13,314 nucleotides of DNA from Rhodoferax sp. UBA4409 (GTDB lineage Bacteria; Pseudomonadota; Gammaproteobacteria; Burkholderiales; Burkholderiaceae_C). The stretch covers positions 12,268 through 25,581 of the forward strand of contig DGQR01000125.1 of NCBI GenBank assembly GCA_002390825.1, in the 5' to 3' direction. The stretch's first letter is position 1. The number at the start of each line of letters is the position of its first letter. A model generated the notes under the pieces. The model was not told the DNA's origin. It did not search any database and worked only from the letters and a program-made list of their open reading frames with translations. Both the position numbers and the translations under genes were made by a program. Of this stretch, positions 6,524-12,710 are shown one piece after another.

Positions 6524-7626
6524 CGTCGAAGTACCAACCAGGTAAAGGCTGCAAGAGAAAAGAAAGAGTAGATCATGCCCGGCAGGGCCGCTGTGATCCA
6601 GGGCTGCCAACCCTGTAAGTTCCCAAGGTCATTCACCACGTTGTTCAGCAACACAAAGCTGATGCCCGCCATCACGCCACCAAAGGTGTAGCTGGCGATG
6701 CCACCCGAGCGGAAATGCAAGTAGGCAAAGGGCAGGGACAGCACCACCATCACCAGGCAGCTCAAGGGATAGAAGACTTTTTTCCAGAATTGGATTTCAT
6801 ACTTCTGGGCGCTCTGGCCGTTGGCATTGAGATGGCGTATGTACTGGAACAGATCAATCGTGCCCATGCGCTCGGGCCGCAGCACCGCTGCAGCCACCAT
6901 TTCTGCGCTGATTTGGGTGGGCCAACGGAAGGTCTCAAAAGCTGCGCGGTCAACCTTGGGGATCTGGTTTGGGCCGGAGGTGAATTCGGTGCGCTCACCG
7001 TTGGCGAGCATCCAGGATTCATCACTGCCGAATGTGCCTGTTTTGGCCTCGGTCAGAGAGACGACAAACCCCTGGTTATCGAATTCGTAGACTCGGATGT
7101 CTTTGAGCGTTGCATCTGACGCCAGGGAGCCCACGTTCACCGAATAGCTGCCGTAAGCCTGCTTTTCTTTCAGCCAGGCGCCGGTTTTGCCCACACTGAT
7201 CTTGCCCTGAAAGCGGGATTTGAGCAGTTGGGCTGTTTTGTCCGCCAAGGGGGCCACATAGTCGCCAACGGCAAAAGTAAATAAGACAAAGCCCAAGCCC
7301 AGCACCATCAGGGTCCGCAAAGCCTTCCAAGGGCCCAAGCCACTCGTACGCAGAATCGTGAACTCCGAACTCCGGGCCAAGCGGGCCATCACAAAAATGG
7401 TGCCGATGAGCACCGTGATGGGAAACAACTCATACACGTGGGCTGGAATCATCAGCGCGACATAAATCAGCGCCTGCGGCACTTGGTAACCACTCGCGCC
7501 CAGCCGGGTGACCTGCTGGAGTTCTTCCACCACGTCAAAGAAAAAAAACAGCGCGATGAATGCCAGCGTGACCAGCGCCACTGCAGTCACCACTTCTCCG
7601 TACAGGAGTTTGCGCAGCGTCTTCAT
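6520..7626 (-). CDS. lptG: LPS export ABC transporter permease LptG
   Basis: Inner-membrane permease that, with LptF and the LptB ATPase, extracts lipopolysaccharide and passes it to LptC and the periplasmic bridge. 368 residues with the expected layout: membrane helices at about 11-31, 60-82 and 103-121, a periplasmic jellyroll of about 150 residues (roughly 130-280), then helices at about 283-303, 314-333 and 345-366. The cytoplasmic coupling segment ARSSEFTILRTSG (85-96) with E88 is characteristic. The start ATG at 7626 overlaps the lptF stop (ATGA) and is preceded by a perfect AGGAGG. Its own stop overlaps the cbiX start in the same way, so translation is probably coupled along lptF-lptG-cbiX. 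lptB, lptC and lptA are not in the window. LptF and LptG are assigned by order and by similarity. Confidence 0.94.
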   Translation of the reverse strand: MKTLRKLLYGEVVTAVALVTLAFIALFFFFDVVEELQQVTRLGASGYQVPQALIYVALMIPAHVYELFPITVLIGTIFVMARLARSSEFTILRTSGLGPWKALRTLMVLGLGFVLFTFAVGDYVAPLADKTAQLLKSRFQGKISVGKTGAWLKEKQAYGSYSVNVGSLASDATLKDIRVYEFDNQGFVVSLTEAKTGTFGSDESWMLANGERTEFTSGPNQIPKVDRAAFETFRWPTQISAEMVAAAVLRPERMGTIDLFQYIRHLNANGQSAQKYEIQFWKKVFYPLSCLVMVVLSLPFAYLHFRSGGIASYTFGGVMAGISFVLLNNVVNDLGNLQGWQPWITAALPGMIYSFFSLAAFTWLVLRR

Positions 7627-8726
7627 GAGGAGCCCTCCTTACGGGTGTTGCGGCGCGGCAGCCTAAGCGCCCAGTGGTTGTGTCGCTTCAACAACCACAA
7701 CATGCTCACCACAAAGACACCGCCGTGCAATTGGAGCAGCATGGGGATGAGCTCTGCCTTCCCGCTCTCGACCCAATTTTTGGCCAGCACCAGCAAATTG
7801 AAATACACCACAAAGGCGAGAAACGCGAAGATCAGGTTGGTGCTCCGCCCCGCGCGAGGGTTGGCCCCTGCGGCGGCCAAGCCAATCCAGATCAAGTTGA
7901 AGGCGGCAAGGGTCAACCCGGCTCGCCATGCAAGTTCTGCAAAGTGCTGAGGGTTTTGGGTCCGCAGCAACTCAAGAGTAGTTTTAGCATTGGACGGGGA
8001 GTAGTCGCGGCCGGAGTTGTCGTCAGCACCGACCCGGGCGCCGTAGCGCTCAAAAGTGCTGAGTGTCATGTCATTTTTGCCGTTGGTCCGCTCCAGACGT
8101 TGCCCTTCCTGGAGGACCAGAAACTTGTCGCCATTCATAACCTCGACGGTTCCAGAGCGCGCGCTGGTGATGGTTTGCTTGTTGCCCTCTTGGGTAGAGA
8201 TGAAAACGTTCTTGCCTGTTTGTTGGCCCTTGCTGTCTTTTTCAATAAAAAAGACCCGGTCACCATTGGCTGACTCTTGAAACTGGCCTGGCTCAATGCG
8301 CGCGATGTCGCCTCGCTTGTCGTACCTGTCACGCAGGTCTTCAATCTTGCTGAATGACCAGGGCAAGATCACAAATGCCAACGTCAAAACCACCAGCAAA
8401 ATAGGCCAAGCGAACCGGAACAGAGGGCCGACCAAGCCCAATAACCCGCGCCCGCTGCCGAACCAGATCACCATTTCGCTGTCGCGGTACATCCGGGTAA
8501 CAACCGTCAACACCGAAATAAACAGACTCATCGACAGGATGGTCGGCATATCAGAGAGCACGGTGTAGCCCATGATGATCAGCACGTCGGCTGGATTGAA
8601 GGTGCCGCGCGAGGCTTCGCCCAAGGTGCGCAGCAGCGTCATGGTCATGACGACGGTCACCAGAACGACCAGCGTCGCGCCGAAACTGCGGCCTAACTCT
8701 TTGCGAATGGAGGAATGGAATAACAT
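7623..8726 (-). CDS. lptF: LPS export ABC transporter permease LptF
   Basis: Partner permease of LptG in the LptB2FG lipopolysaccharide exporter. 367 residues: N-terminal coupling-type helix (FHSSIRKELGRSF), membrane helices at about 15-32, 47-75 and 103-122, a periplasmic beta-jellyroll (about 125-265, including GDRVFFIEK and KNVFIS), then helices at about 269-286, 297-315 and 326-347, and a basic cytoplasmic tail. The segment YRDSEMVIWFGSG (80-92) contains the conserved Glu contacting LptB. The start ATG is 23 nt from the divergent pepA start, and there is no obvious ribosome-binding site before it. It is the first gene of the minus-strand operon. The lptF/pepA divergence is also seen in E. 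coli, with a far longer spacer there as I recall. Confidence 0.94.
   Translation of the reverse strand: MLFHSSIRKELGRSFGATLVVLVTVVMTMTLLRTLGEASRGTFNPADVLIIMGYTVLSDMPTILSMSLFISVLTVVTRMYRDSEMVIWFGSGRGLLGLVGPLFRFAWPILLVVLTLAFVILPWSFSKIEDLRDRYDKRGDIARIEPGQFQESANGDRVFFIEKDSKGQQTGKNVFISTQEGNKQTITSARSGTVEVMNGDKFLVLQEGQRLERTNGKNDMTLSTFERYGARVGADDNSGRDYSPSNAKTTLELLRTQNPQHFAELAWRAGLTLAAFNLIWIGLAAAGANPRAGRSTNLIFAFLAFVVYFNLLVLAKNWVESGKAELIPMLLQLHGGVFVVSMLWLLKRHNHWALRLPRRNTRKEGSS
7628..7639 (-). promoter_or_regulatory. lptG ribosome-binding site within a small self-complementary element
   Basis: On the minus strand the sequence AGGAGGGCTCCT lies just before the lptG ATG and inside the end of lptF. The AGGAGG is a near-perfect ribosome-binding site, but AGGA can pair with TCCT around a 4-nt loop. 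Ribosomes finishing lptF would cross and open it, which would favour coupled LptF:LptG synthesis. Element seen; mechanism inferred. Confidence 0.4.
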
Positions 8727-8746
8727 TGTGCGAAACGAAAGAGCGA

Positions 8747-8775
8747 ATTATGAACTTTGAACTGAAGCCTCTGAA
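8747..8775 (-). promoter_or_regulatory. Candidate sigma-70 promoter for lptF overlapping the pepA start codon
   Basis: On the minus strand, TTCAGA (8775-8770, 4 of 6 to consensus) and CATAAT (8752-8747, 5 of 6) are separated by 17 nt. The -10 box covers the ATG of pepA. Transcription would start near 8740 and leave a leader of only about 14 nt for lptF. The short 23-nt spacer forces a promoter into this area or beyond, but the exact boxes are a guess. Confidence 0.35.
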
Positions 8776-10195
8776 CCTCGTGGCCTTGGCCAATGAAAAA
8801 GCCGACCTGCTGGTCCTCCTCATTGCGCAGGATTTCAAGCCTGGCAAGGACGAACTGTCTATCTTGATTGGCAAGGCCTTGAAGCAGGGTGATTTCAGTG
8901 CCAAGCCAGGCATGGTGTTGGCGCTGCACCGTCCGGTGCAAGCCAATGCCGCGAAAGTGCTGTTGGTGGCAGTGGGGGAGGGTACAGCGCGACAAGTGCG
9001 CTCTGCAATTGCAGCCTGTGCGGGCAGCTTGAAGGCGCCGGCTGTGAAAAAGGCCGTGATCGCGTTTGCAGGTCCTGCCCGGGAAGATGCGGTCCGTGCA
9101 GTGCCTCTGGCGGTTGCGGATGCCACTTACGTATACACCCACACCAAATCAAAGCCCGAAGGGCGCCAGTTGCAAAAAGTGCTGGTCGGTGCGACTAACG
9201 CATCAGAGATCGCAGCCTCATTTGCGGTGGCGGTGGGCACAGTGGCCGGCGTCGAGTTCGCCAAAGAGTGGGCCAATCGCCCAGCCAACTACGCAACGCC
9301 AACCTTGTTGGGGCAAGCCGCTCAAAGTCTGGCGGAGTTCGCCAAAATCAGCTGCGAAGTGTTAGGCCCCAAAGAAGTTGCCAAGCTGGGCATGGGCTCC
9401 TTCATGGCGGTCGCCCAGGGGTCTGACGAGCCTTTGCGCTTCATTGTGTTGAAGTACAGCGGCGCCACCAAAGCGCAGCCTCCGCTGGTGCTGGTGGGCA
9501 AGGGTATTACTTTTGATAGCGGCGGCATCTCCATCAAGCCTGCGGCGGAGATGGACGAGATGAAGTTCGACATGTCCGGTGCTGCCAGTGTGCTCGGAAC
9601 TTTCAGGACGCTGGCGGAGCTGAAGCCCGCGATCAATGTGATCGGCTTGATCCCGGCTTGCGAAAACCTGCTGAACGGCAAAGCTGTGAAGCCTGGCGAC
9701 GTGGTGACCAGCATGAGCGGCCAGACGATCGAAATTCTCAACACCGATGCCGAAGGCCGGCTGGTGCTGTGTGATGCACTGACCTATGCAGAGCGCTTTA
9801 AACCGACCGCAGTGGTCGATATTGCGACCTTGACCGGGGCATGCATGGTCGCGCTTGGTGGGGTCCGAAGCGGCCTGTTTTCCAGCAAGCCGGCGCTGGC
9901 AGATGCGCTTTTCAAAGCCGGTGAGACCAGTGGTGACTTGTGCTGGCAGCTGCCCCTCGATGAGGACTATGCGGATGGGTTGAAAACCAATTTTGCGGAT
10001 GTGGCCAACGTGGCGGGTCGTGCAGGTGGTGCGATCACGGCTGCCAAGTTCCTCCAGCGCTTTACCGAGAAGTTTGACTGGGCGCATTTGGACATCGCGG
10101 GCACCGCCTGGAAAGGTGGGGCCGCCAAGGGCGCTACCGGACGGCCCGTGCCCCTGCTCGTGGAGTTTGTGCTGAGTCAGGTTGCCGGTAAGTGA
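8750..10195 (+). CDS. pepA: Leucyl aminopeptidase (cytosol aminopeptidase PepA, M17 family)
   Basis: Hexameric dizinc (or manganese) aminopeptidase that removes N-terminal residues from peptides; in E. coli it also binds DNA in Xer recombination and carAB control. 481 residues. An N-terminal macro-like domain (about 1-150) is followed by the catalytic domain, with GKGITFDSGGISIKP (250-264), MKFDMSGAASVLG (271-283) and the signature NTDAEGRLVL (331-340). Ligands K251, D256, D274, D333 and E335, and catalytic K263 and R337, match E. coli PepA with a constant offset of 19. The start chosen is ATG 8750, with GAG six bases upstream; a TTG at 8726 would extend it by eight residues into the lptF start and is unlikely. 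Its stop overlaps the holC start. Confidence 0.94.
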   Translation: MNFELKPLNLVALANEKADLLVLLIAQDFKPGKDELSILIGKALKQGDFSAKPGMVLALHRPVQANAAKVLLVAVGEGTARQVRSAIAACAGSLKAPAVKKAVIAFAGPAREDAVRAVPLAVADATYVYTHTKSKPEGRQLQKVLVGATNASEIAASFAVAVGTVAGVEFAKEWANRPANYATPTLLGQAAQSLAEFAKISCEVLGPKEVAKLGMGSFMAVAQGSDEPLRFIVLKYSGATKAQPPLVLVGKGITFDSGGISIKPAAEMDEMKFDMSGAASVLGTFRTLAELKPAINVIGLIPACENLLNGKAVKPGDVVTSMSGQTIEILNTDAEGRLVLCDALTYAERFKPTAVVDIATLTGACMVALGGVRSGLFSSKPALADALFKAGETSGDLCWQLPLDEDYADGLKTNFADVANVAGRAGGAITAAKFLQRFTEKFDWAHLDIAGTAWKGGAAKGATGRPVPLLVEFVLSQVAGK

Positions 10196-10626
10196 CAGAC
10201 GTTGCCTTTCATTTCGGGGCCCCGAACAAGCTGGAGTACGTAGGGCGCCTTCTGAGAAAGGCCGTCGCCCGAGGGGCGCGTTTGACGGTGCTCGCGGTTC
10301 CTGCCCAAGTGCAATATCTGGATGCCAGTTTGTGGGCAACCTCGCCGACCGATTTTTTGGTGCATGGTGTCGACAACGGTGCGTCGCCTGATCTGCGTTG
10401 CCCTGTTGTGTTGACATCCAAAGTTCATCCCGCTTTGTCGAGTCACGGCGTACTGGTCAACCTGACCCACGAAATGCCCGCAGGCTTTGATGTGTTTGAC
10501 CGGGTAATCGAGGTCGTGTCTGTGGATGAGGAAGACCGCGCCACGGCTCGTCTTCGTTGGAAGCAGTATGTGCAGCAGGGCTATGCGATCCAACGGCATG
10601 ACCTGAAGCTGAAAGGCGCTGAGTGA
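10192..10626 (+). CDS. holC: DNA polymerase III subunit chi
   Basis: Chi (144 aa; E. coli 147) pairs with psi in the clamp-loader complex and binds the SSB C-terminal tail at the replication fork. The N-terminus, VAFHFGAPNKLEYVGRLLRKA, fits the family (FHF.., then a Lys/Tyr-containing helix). Later family features are LTVLAVPAQVQYLDASLWA, FLVHG, PVVLTS, LVNLT and the C-terminal RLRWKQYVQQGYAI. The GTG start overlaps the pepA stop as GTGA. pepA-holC adjacency is common in proteobacteria and supports the call. The weak upstream ribosome-binding site suggests translation depends on pepA. The psi subunit gene (holD) is not in the window. Confidence 0.92.
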   Translation: MTDVAFHFGAPNKLEYVGRLLRKAVARGARLTVLAVPAQVQYLDASLWATSPTDFLVHGVDNGASPDLRCPVVLTSKVHPALSSHGVLVNLTHEMPAGFDVFDRVIEVVSVDEEDRATARLRWKQYVQQGYAIQRHDLKLKGAE

Positions 10627-10991
10627 TGCAGGCACCCAAACATCCCCCCCGTTTTTTGCCGACCCTGACCGAGGTAGTGAAGCATCCCGTGCCGGCGACT
10701 GAGCCCGCTGAAATTCCTGTGCTACCTGAGGAAGAGGTGCTGGCGCCAGTCGTCGCTTCAACGTTCCTGGAGCCAGTGGCTTCCGTAACGACAGATGAAG
10801 AACTGATTGCCAAAGTGATGGTGCAGTTAACCCCTGTTTTGGAGCAAGTGGTGCAAGACGCTTTGCAGCAGAGTTTGCAGATGCGTCTGCAGACATTGTT
10901 GCCCGGCGTCATGGAAGACGTTGAGGCAACCGTCAGCCGTGCGGTAGCAGATGCATTGCAGGCCGCGCATGCGACGCAGGAGCGCCAATGA
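10626..10991 (+). CDS. Small hypothetical protein downstream of holC (possibly DUF2486-like)
   Basis: A 121-aa acidic protein I cannot name. The first residues (PPRFLPTLTEVVKHP) recall the 'P.LTEVV' opening of DUF2486 proteins, which in Burkholderia often follow holC; that link is from memory and tentative. Residues 22-55 are Pro/Glu/Val-rich and probably disordered. Residues 57-116 are one or two long amphipathic helices (ELIAKVMVQLTPVLEQVV, then LQMRLQTLLPGVMEDVEATV), suggesting oligomerisation or partner binding. No signal peptide or membrane span. The ATG overlaps the holC stop by one base (TGATG), so it is very likely translated from the pepA-holC message. A role near the replication clamp loader can only be guessed from position. 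Confidence 0.7.
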   Translation: MQAPKHPPRFLPTLTEVVKHPVPATEPAEIPVLPEEEVLAPVVASTFLEPVASVTTDEELIAKVMVQLTPVLEQVVQDALQQSLQMRLQTLLPGVMEDVEATVSRAVADALQAAHATQERQ

Positions 10992-11067
10992 CGCCCAAGC
11001 TTTCGGCTGAAACACAGTTTTTTCTAAAAAGTTTCCTCGATCAGTCGGAATGCCCAAAATAACGGGC

Positions 11068-11073
11068 TAGAAT
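11068..11073 (+). promoter_or_regulatory. Candidate -10 box for tRNA-Ser
   Basis: TAGAAT ends 10 nt before the mature tRNA 5' end, as expected for a stable-RNA promoter with a short leader. The -35 region 17 nt upstream (TCGGAA) is poor, so the promoter may be weak or recognised through other contacts. The 92 nt between orf121 and the tRNA hold no other gene that I can see. Confidence 0.4.
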
Positions 11074-11083
11074 ACGAGGCTCT

Positions 11084-11173
11084 GGAGCGGTGGATGAGCG
11101 GTTTAAGTCACACGCCTGGAAAGCGTGCGTGGGGTAATACCCACCGCGGGTTCGAATCCCGCCTGCTCCGCCA
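11084..11173 (+). tRNA. tRNA-Ser (anticodon GGA)
   Basis: A complete class II tRNA. The acceptor stem GGAGCGG pairs with CTGCTCC (one G-U), followed by discriminator G and an encoded CCA at 11171-11173. The anticodon stem CACGC/GCGTG holds the 7-base loop CTGGAAA, whose middle bases GGA read UCC and UCU serine codons. A long variable arm (GTGGG, GTAATA, CCCAC) and the T-arm GCGGG-TTCGAAT-CCCGC confirm tRNA-Ser. Length 90 nt is normal. No mobile element borders its 3' end. Confidence 0.97.
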
Positions 11174-11182
11174 GAAACAGAC

Positions 11183-11214
11183 AGCCCGTAGTGTTTTGCA
11201 CTACGGGCTTTTTT
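11183..11214 (+). terminator. Intrinsic terminator after tRNA-Ser
   Basis: A perfect 11-bp stem, AGCCCGTAGTG (11183-11193) with CACTACGGGCT (11199-11209), around a TTTTG loop, is followed by a T-run to 11214. It lies 9 nt past the tRNA. On the minus strand the same hairpin is 19 nt past the qmcA stop and is followed by only a weak T-rich stretch (GTCTGTTTC), so it may partly terminate qmcA too. Confidence 0.92.
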
Positions 11215-11232
11215 GTTGCCCGTTCGCTTTGT

Positions 11233-12141
11233 TTACTTGCTGGATTGCACCATTTTCATGGCGGTCGCAATCAAGCCGGACACTTCGCTCATATTGCCGG
11301 GGATGATCAGCGTGGTGGTCGCGTCCGCAGCCACTTTGGCGTAGGCATCGACAGCTCGTTCGGCGACTTTCAGCTGCACCGCTTGCTCGCCGCCCGGCTG
11401 GCGAATGGCTGCGGCAATACGCTCGATCGCGTTCGCCGTTGCTTCGGCCACTGCAGTAATGGAGGCAGCTTCACCTTGGGCGCTGTTGATGGCCGCCTGC
11501 TTTTCGCCTTCTGAGCGGGCAATGAATGCCTCGCGCTCGCCGGTTGCAATATTGATTTGCTCTTGGCGGCGGCCTTCGGAGGCGGCAATCAGCGCGCGTT
11601 TTTCACGCTCCGCGGTGATCTGGGCCTGCATGGCGTGCAAAATTTCTTTGGGTGGCGTGAGGTCTTTGATTTCATAGCGCAGCACCTTTACACCCCAGTT
11701 AAGAGCCGCCTCATCGATGGCTGCGACCACTTGGGCGTTGATGATGTCGCGCTCTTCGAATGTTTTGTCCAGCTCCAACTTGCCGATGACTGAGCGCAAG
11801 GATGTTTGAGCCAGTTGGGAAATGGCAATGATGTAATTGCTCGAGCCGTAACTGGCGCGCATGGCGTCGGTGACTTGAAAGTACAGAATGCCGTCGACTT
11901 GCAGTTGGGTGTTGTCTTTGGTGATACAGACCTGGCTTGCGATGTCGAGCGGGATTTCTTTCAGCACATGCTTGTAGGCCACGCGATCAATGAACGGCAC
12001 CAGAAAGTTCAGGCCGGGTGTCAGGGTGCCGTGGTATTTGCCCAGGCGTTCAATCACCCACGCATGCTGCTGGGGCACGACTTTGACCGACCGCGTCACA
12101 AAAATAATAGCGACGACCAGAAGAAGAATTGCGATTTCCAT
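11233..12141 (-). CDS. qmcA: SPFH/band-7 membrane protein (QmcA/stomatin-like)
   Basis: A 302-aa prohibitin/stomatin-family protein, anchored by one N-terminal membrane helix (residues 2-16) and forming large ring-like assemblies. The SPFH domain runs about 17-175: VVPQQHAWVIERLGKYHGTL, PGLNFLVPFIDRV, DNTQLQVDGILYFQV, LRSVIGKLELDKTFEERD, and NWGVKVLRYEIKDLTPP. It is followed by a long Glu/Ala-rich coiled coil (about 175-245) and a C-terminal hydrophobic patch (LIIPGNM, 278-284). Proteins of this type are linked to membrane microdomains and FtsH protease control in E. coli. GAGGG before the ATG is a good ribosome-binding site. It follows nfeD by 12 nt, the standard pairing of SPFH and NfeD genes, and its 3' end converges on the tRNA unit. 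Confidence 0.92.
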   Translation of the reverse strand: MEIAILLLVVAIIFVTRSVKVVPQQHAWVIERLGKYHGTLTPGLNFLVPFIDRVAYKHVLKEIPLDIASQVCITKDNTQLQVDGILYFQVTDAMRASYGSSNYIIAISQLAQTSLRSVIGKLELDKTFEERDIINAQVVAAIDEAALNWGVKVLRYEIKDLTPPKEILHAMQAQITAEREKRALIAASEGRRQEQINIATGEREAFIARSEGEKQAAINSAQGEAASITAVAEATANAIERIAAAIRQPGGEQAVQLKVAERAVDAYAKVAADATTTLIIPGNMSEVSGLIATAMKMVQSSK

Positions 12142-12153
12142 AAAGTTCCCTCG

Positions 12154-12579
12154 TTAAGCTTTATCTACCAGCAGGCGATTGCCCACCATTTCTGCTACCC
12201 GGTGCGCGCCGGGTATTGGGCTGACGCCCGTGCGATGGATTGCGGTCCATGCCGCGCCGCGGTAGTGGACTTGGGCCGTGCCGTCGGGGCTCCAGGCGCC
12301 GATCTGCACTACTTCGCCGATATCCAGGTTCACATTGGGGTTGGCCTGGGCAGGTGGCTCCGACCGGCCGCGTGAGCGGCGGAGGTGCCACACTGCAACC
12401 GCACCGCCACCCACCAAGGATGCCCAGACGAGCTGCGCAGTGACGCTGGCGCCAGCATGGGCTGCCAGTGCCGCCGCGGCTGCGCCCAGCCCGAGCATCA
12501 GCAAATAAAAGGTTCCGGTGAGTAGCTCCAGTGCGACCAACGCACCCACGGCCAGCCACCACAGGTTGGGTTCCGACAT
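12154..12579 (-). CDS. NfeD-family membrane protein (short form, YbbJ-like)
   Basis: A 141-aa membrane protein partnered with the downstream SPFH protein. The start is set at ATG 12579 (MSEPNLWWLAVGALVALE), with GGAG eight bases upstream; the longer in-frame ORF to 12651 adds an Arg-rich stretch without family match. Hydrophobic helices lie at about 7-26, 27-45 and 47-66, then a short linker and a C-terminal OB-fold (about 85-141: LDIGEVVQIGAW, GTAQVHYRGAAWTA, VGNRLLVDK). This is the short NfeD class without the N-terminal serine-protease domain. NfeD/SPFH pairs are thought to organise membrane protein quality control. The gene heads the pair and reads away from the decarboxylase across a 131-nt spacer. 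Confidence 0.88.
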   Translation of the reverse strand: MSEPNLWWLAVGALVALELLTGTFYLLMLGLGAAAAALAAHAGASVTAQLVWASLVGGGAVAVWHLRRSRGRSEPPAQANPNVNLDIGEVVQIGAWSPDGTAQVHYRGAAWTAIHRTGVSPIPGAHRVAEMVGNRLLVDKA

Positions 12580-12710
12580 GACGGGGACTCCAGTTGTATT
12601 GATGACGCCACATTGTGGGCCAATTGCGGGACGCCGCCGCCGCGTTGCCACATTTAGTCCTTACACTTCGCGCCTGTTTGCCATTTTTAGCCCGCTGTTG
12701 GAGCCTGTAG
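12580..12710. promoter_or_regulatory. Divergent control region between nfeD and the decarboxylase gene
   Basis: The 131-nt spacer must carry promoters for both flanking genes. It contains the perfect odd palindrome CCACATTGTGG (12608-12618) and a second copy of its left part, GCCACATT, at 12607-12614 and 12647-12654, 40 nt apart. The decarboxylase has GGAG seven bases before its ATG. I could not pick convincing -35/-10 boxes. Confidence 0.4.

Noticed and set aside
6524..6610. N-terminal extension of the chelatase gene to an ATG at 6610
   Set aside because: The extra 29 residues lie in lptG coding sequence and do not match the chelatase family; the ATGA overlap at 6523 is the better start.
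8726..8749. TTG start adding eight residues to PepA
   Set aside because: It overlaps the lptF start codon, has a rare initiator, and the ATG at 8750 gives the normal PepA N-terminus with a usable ribosome-binding site.
9362..10417. A 351-codon minus-strand ORF antisense to pepA and holC
   Set aside because: No family signal and covers two conserved genes plus their overlap; shadow frame.
11084..11173. tRNA-Ser as an integration site for a mobile element
   Set aside because: The tRNA is followed at once by its terminator and a housekeeping gene; no integrase, no repeated tRNA 3' end within the window.
12580..12651. 24-residue extension of the NfeD protein
   Set aside because: Arg/Pro-rich stretch without membrane or family character; the ATG at 12579 has a proper ribosome-binding site.
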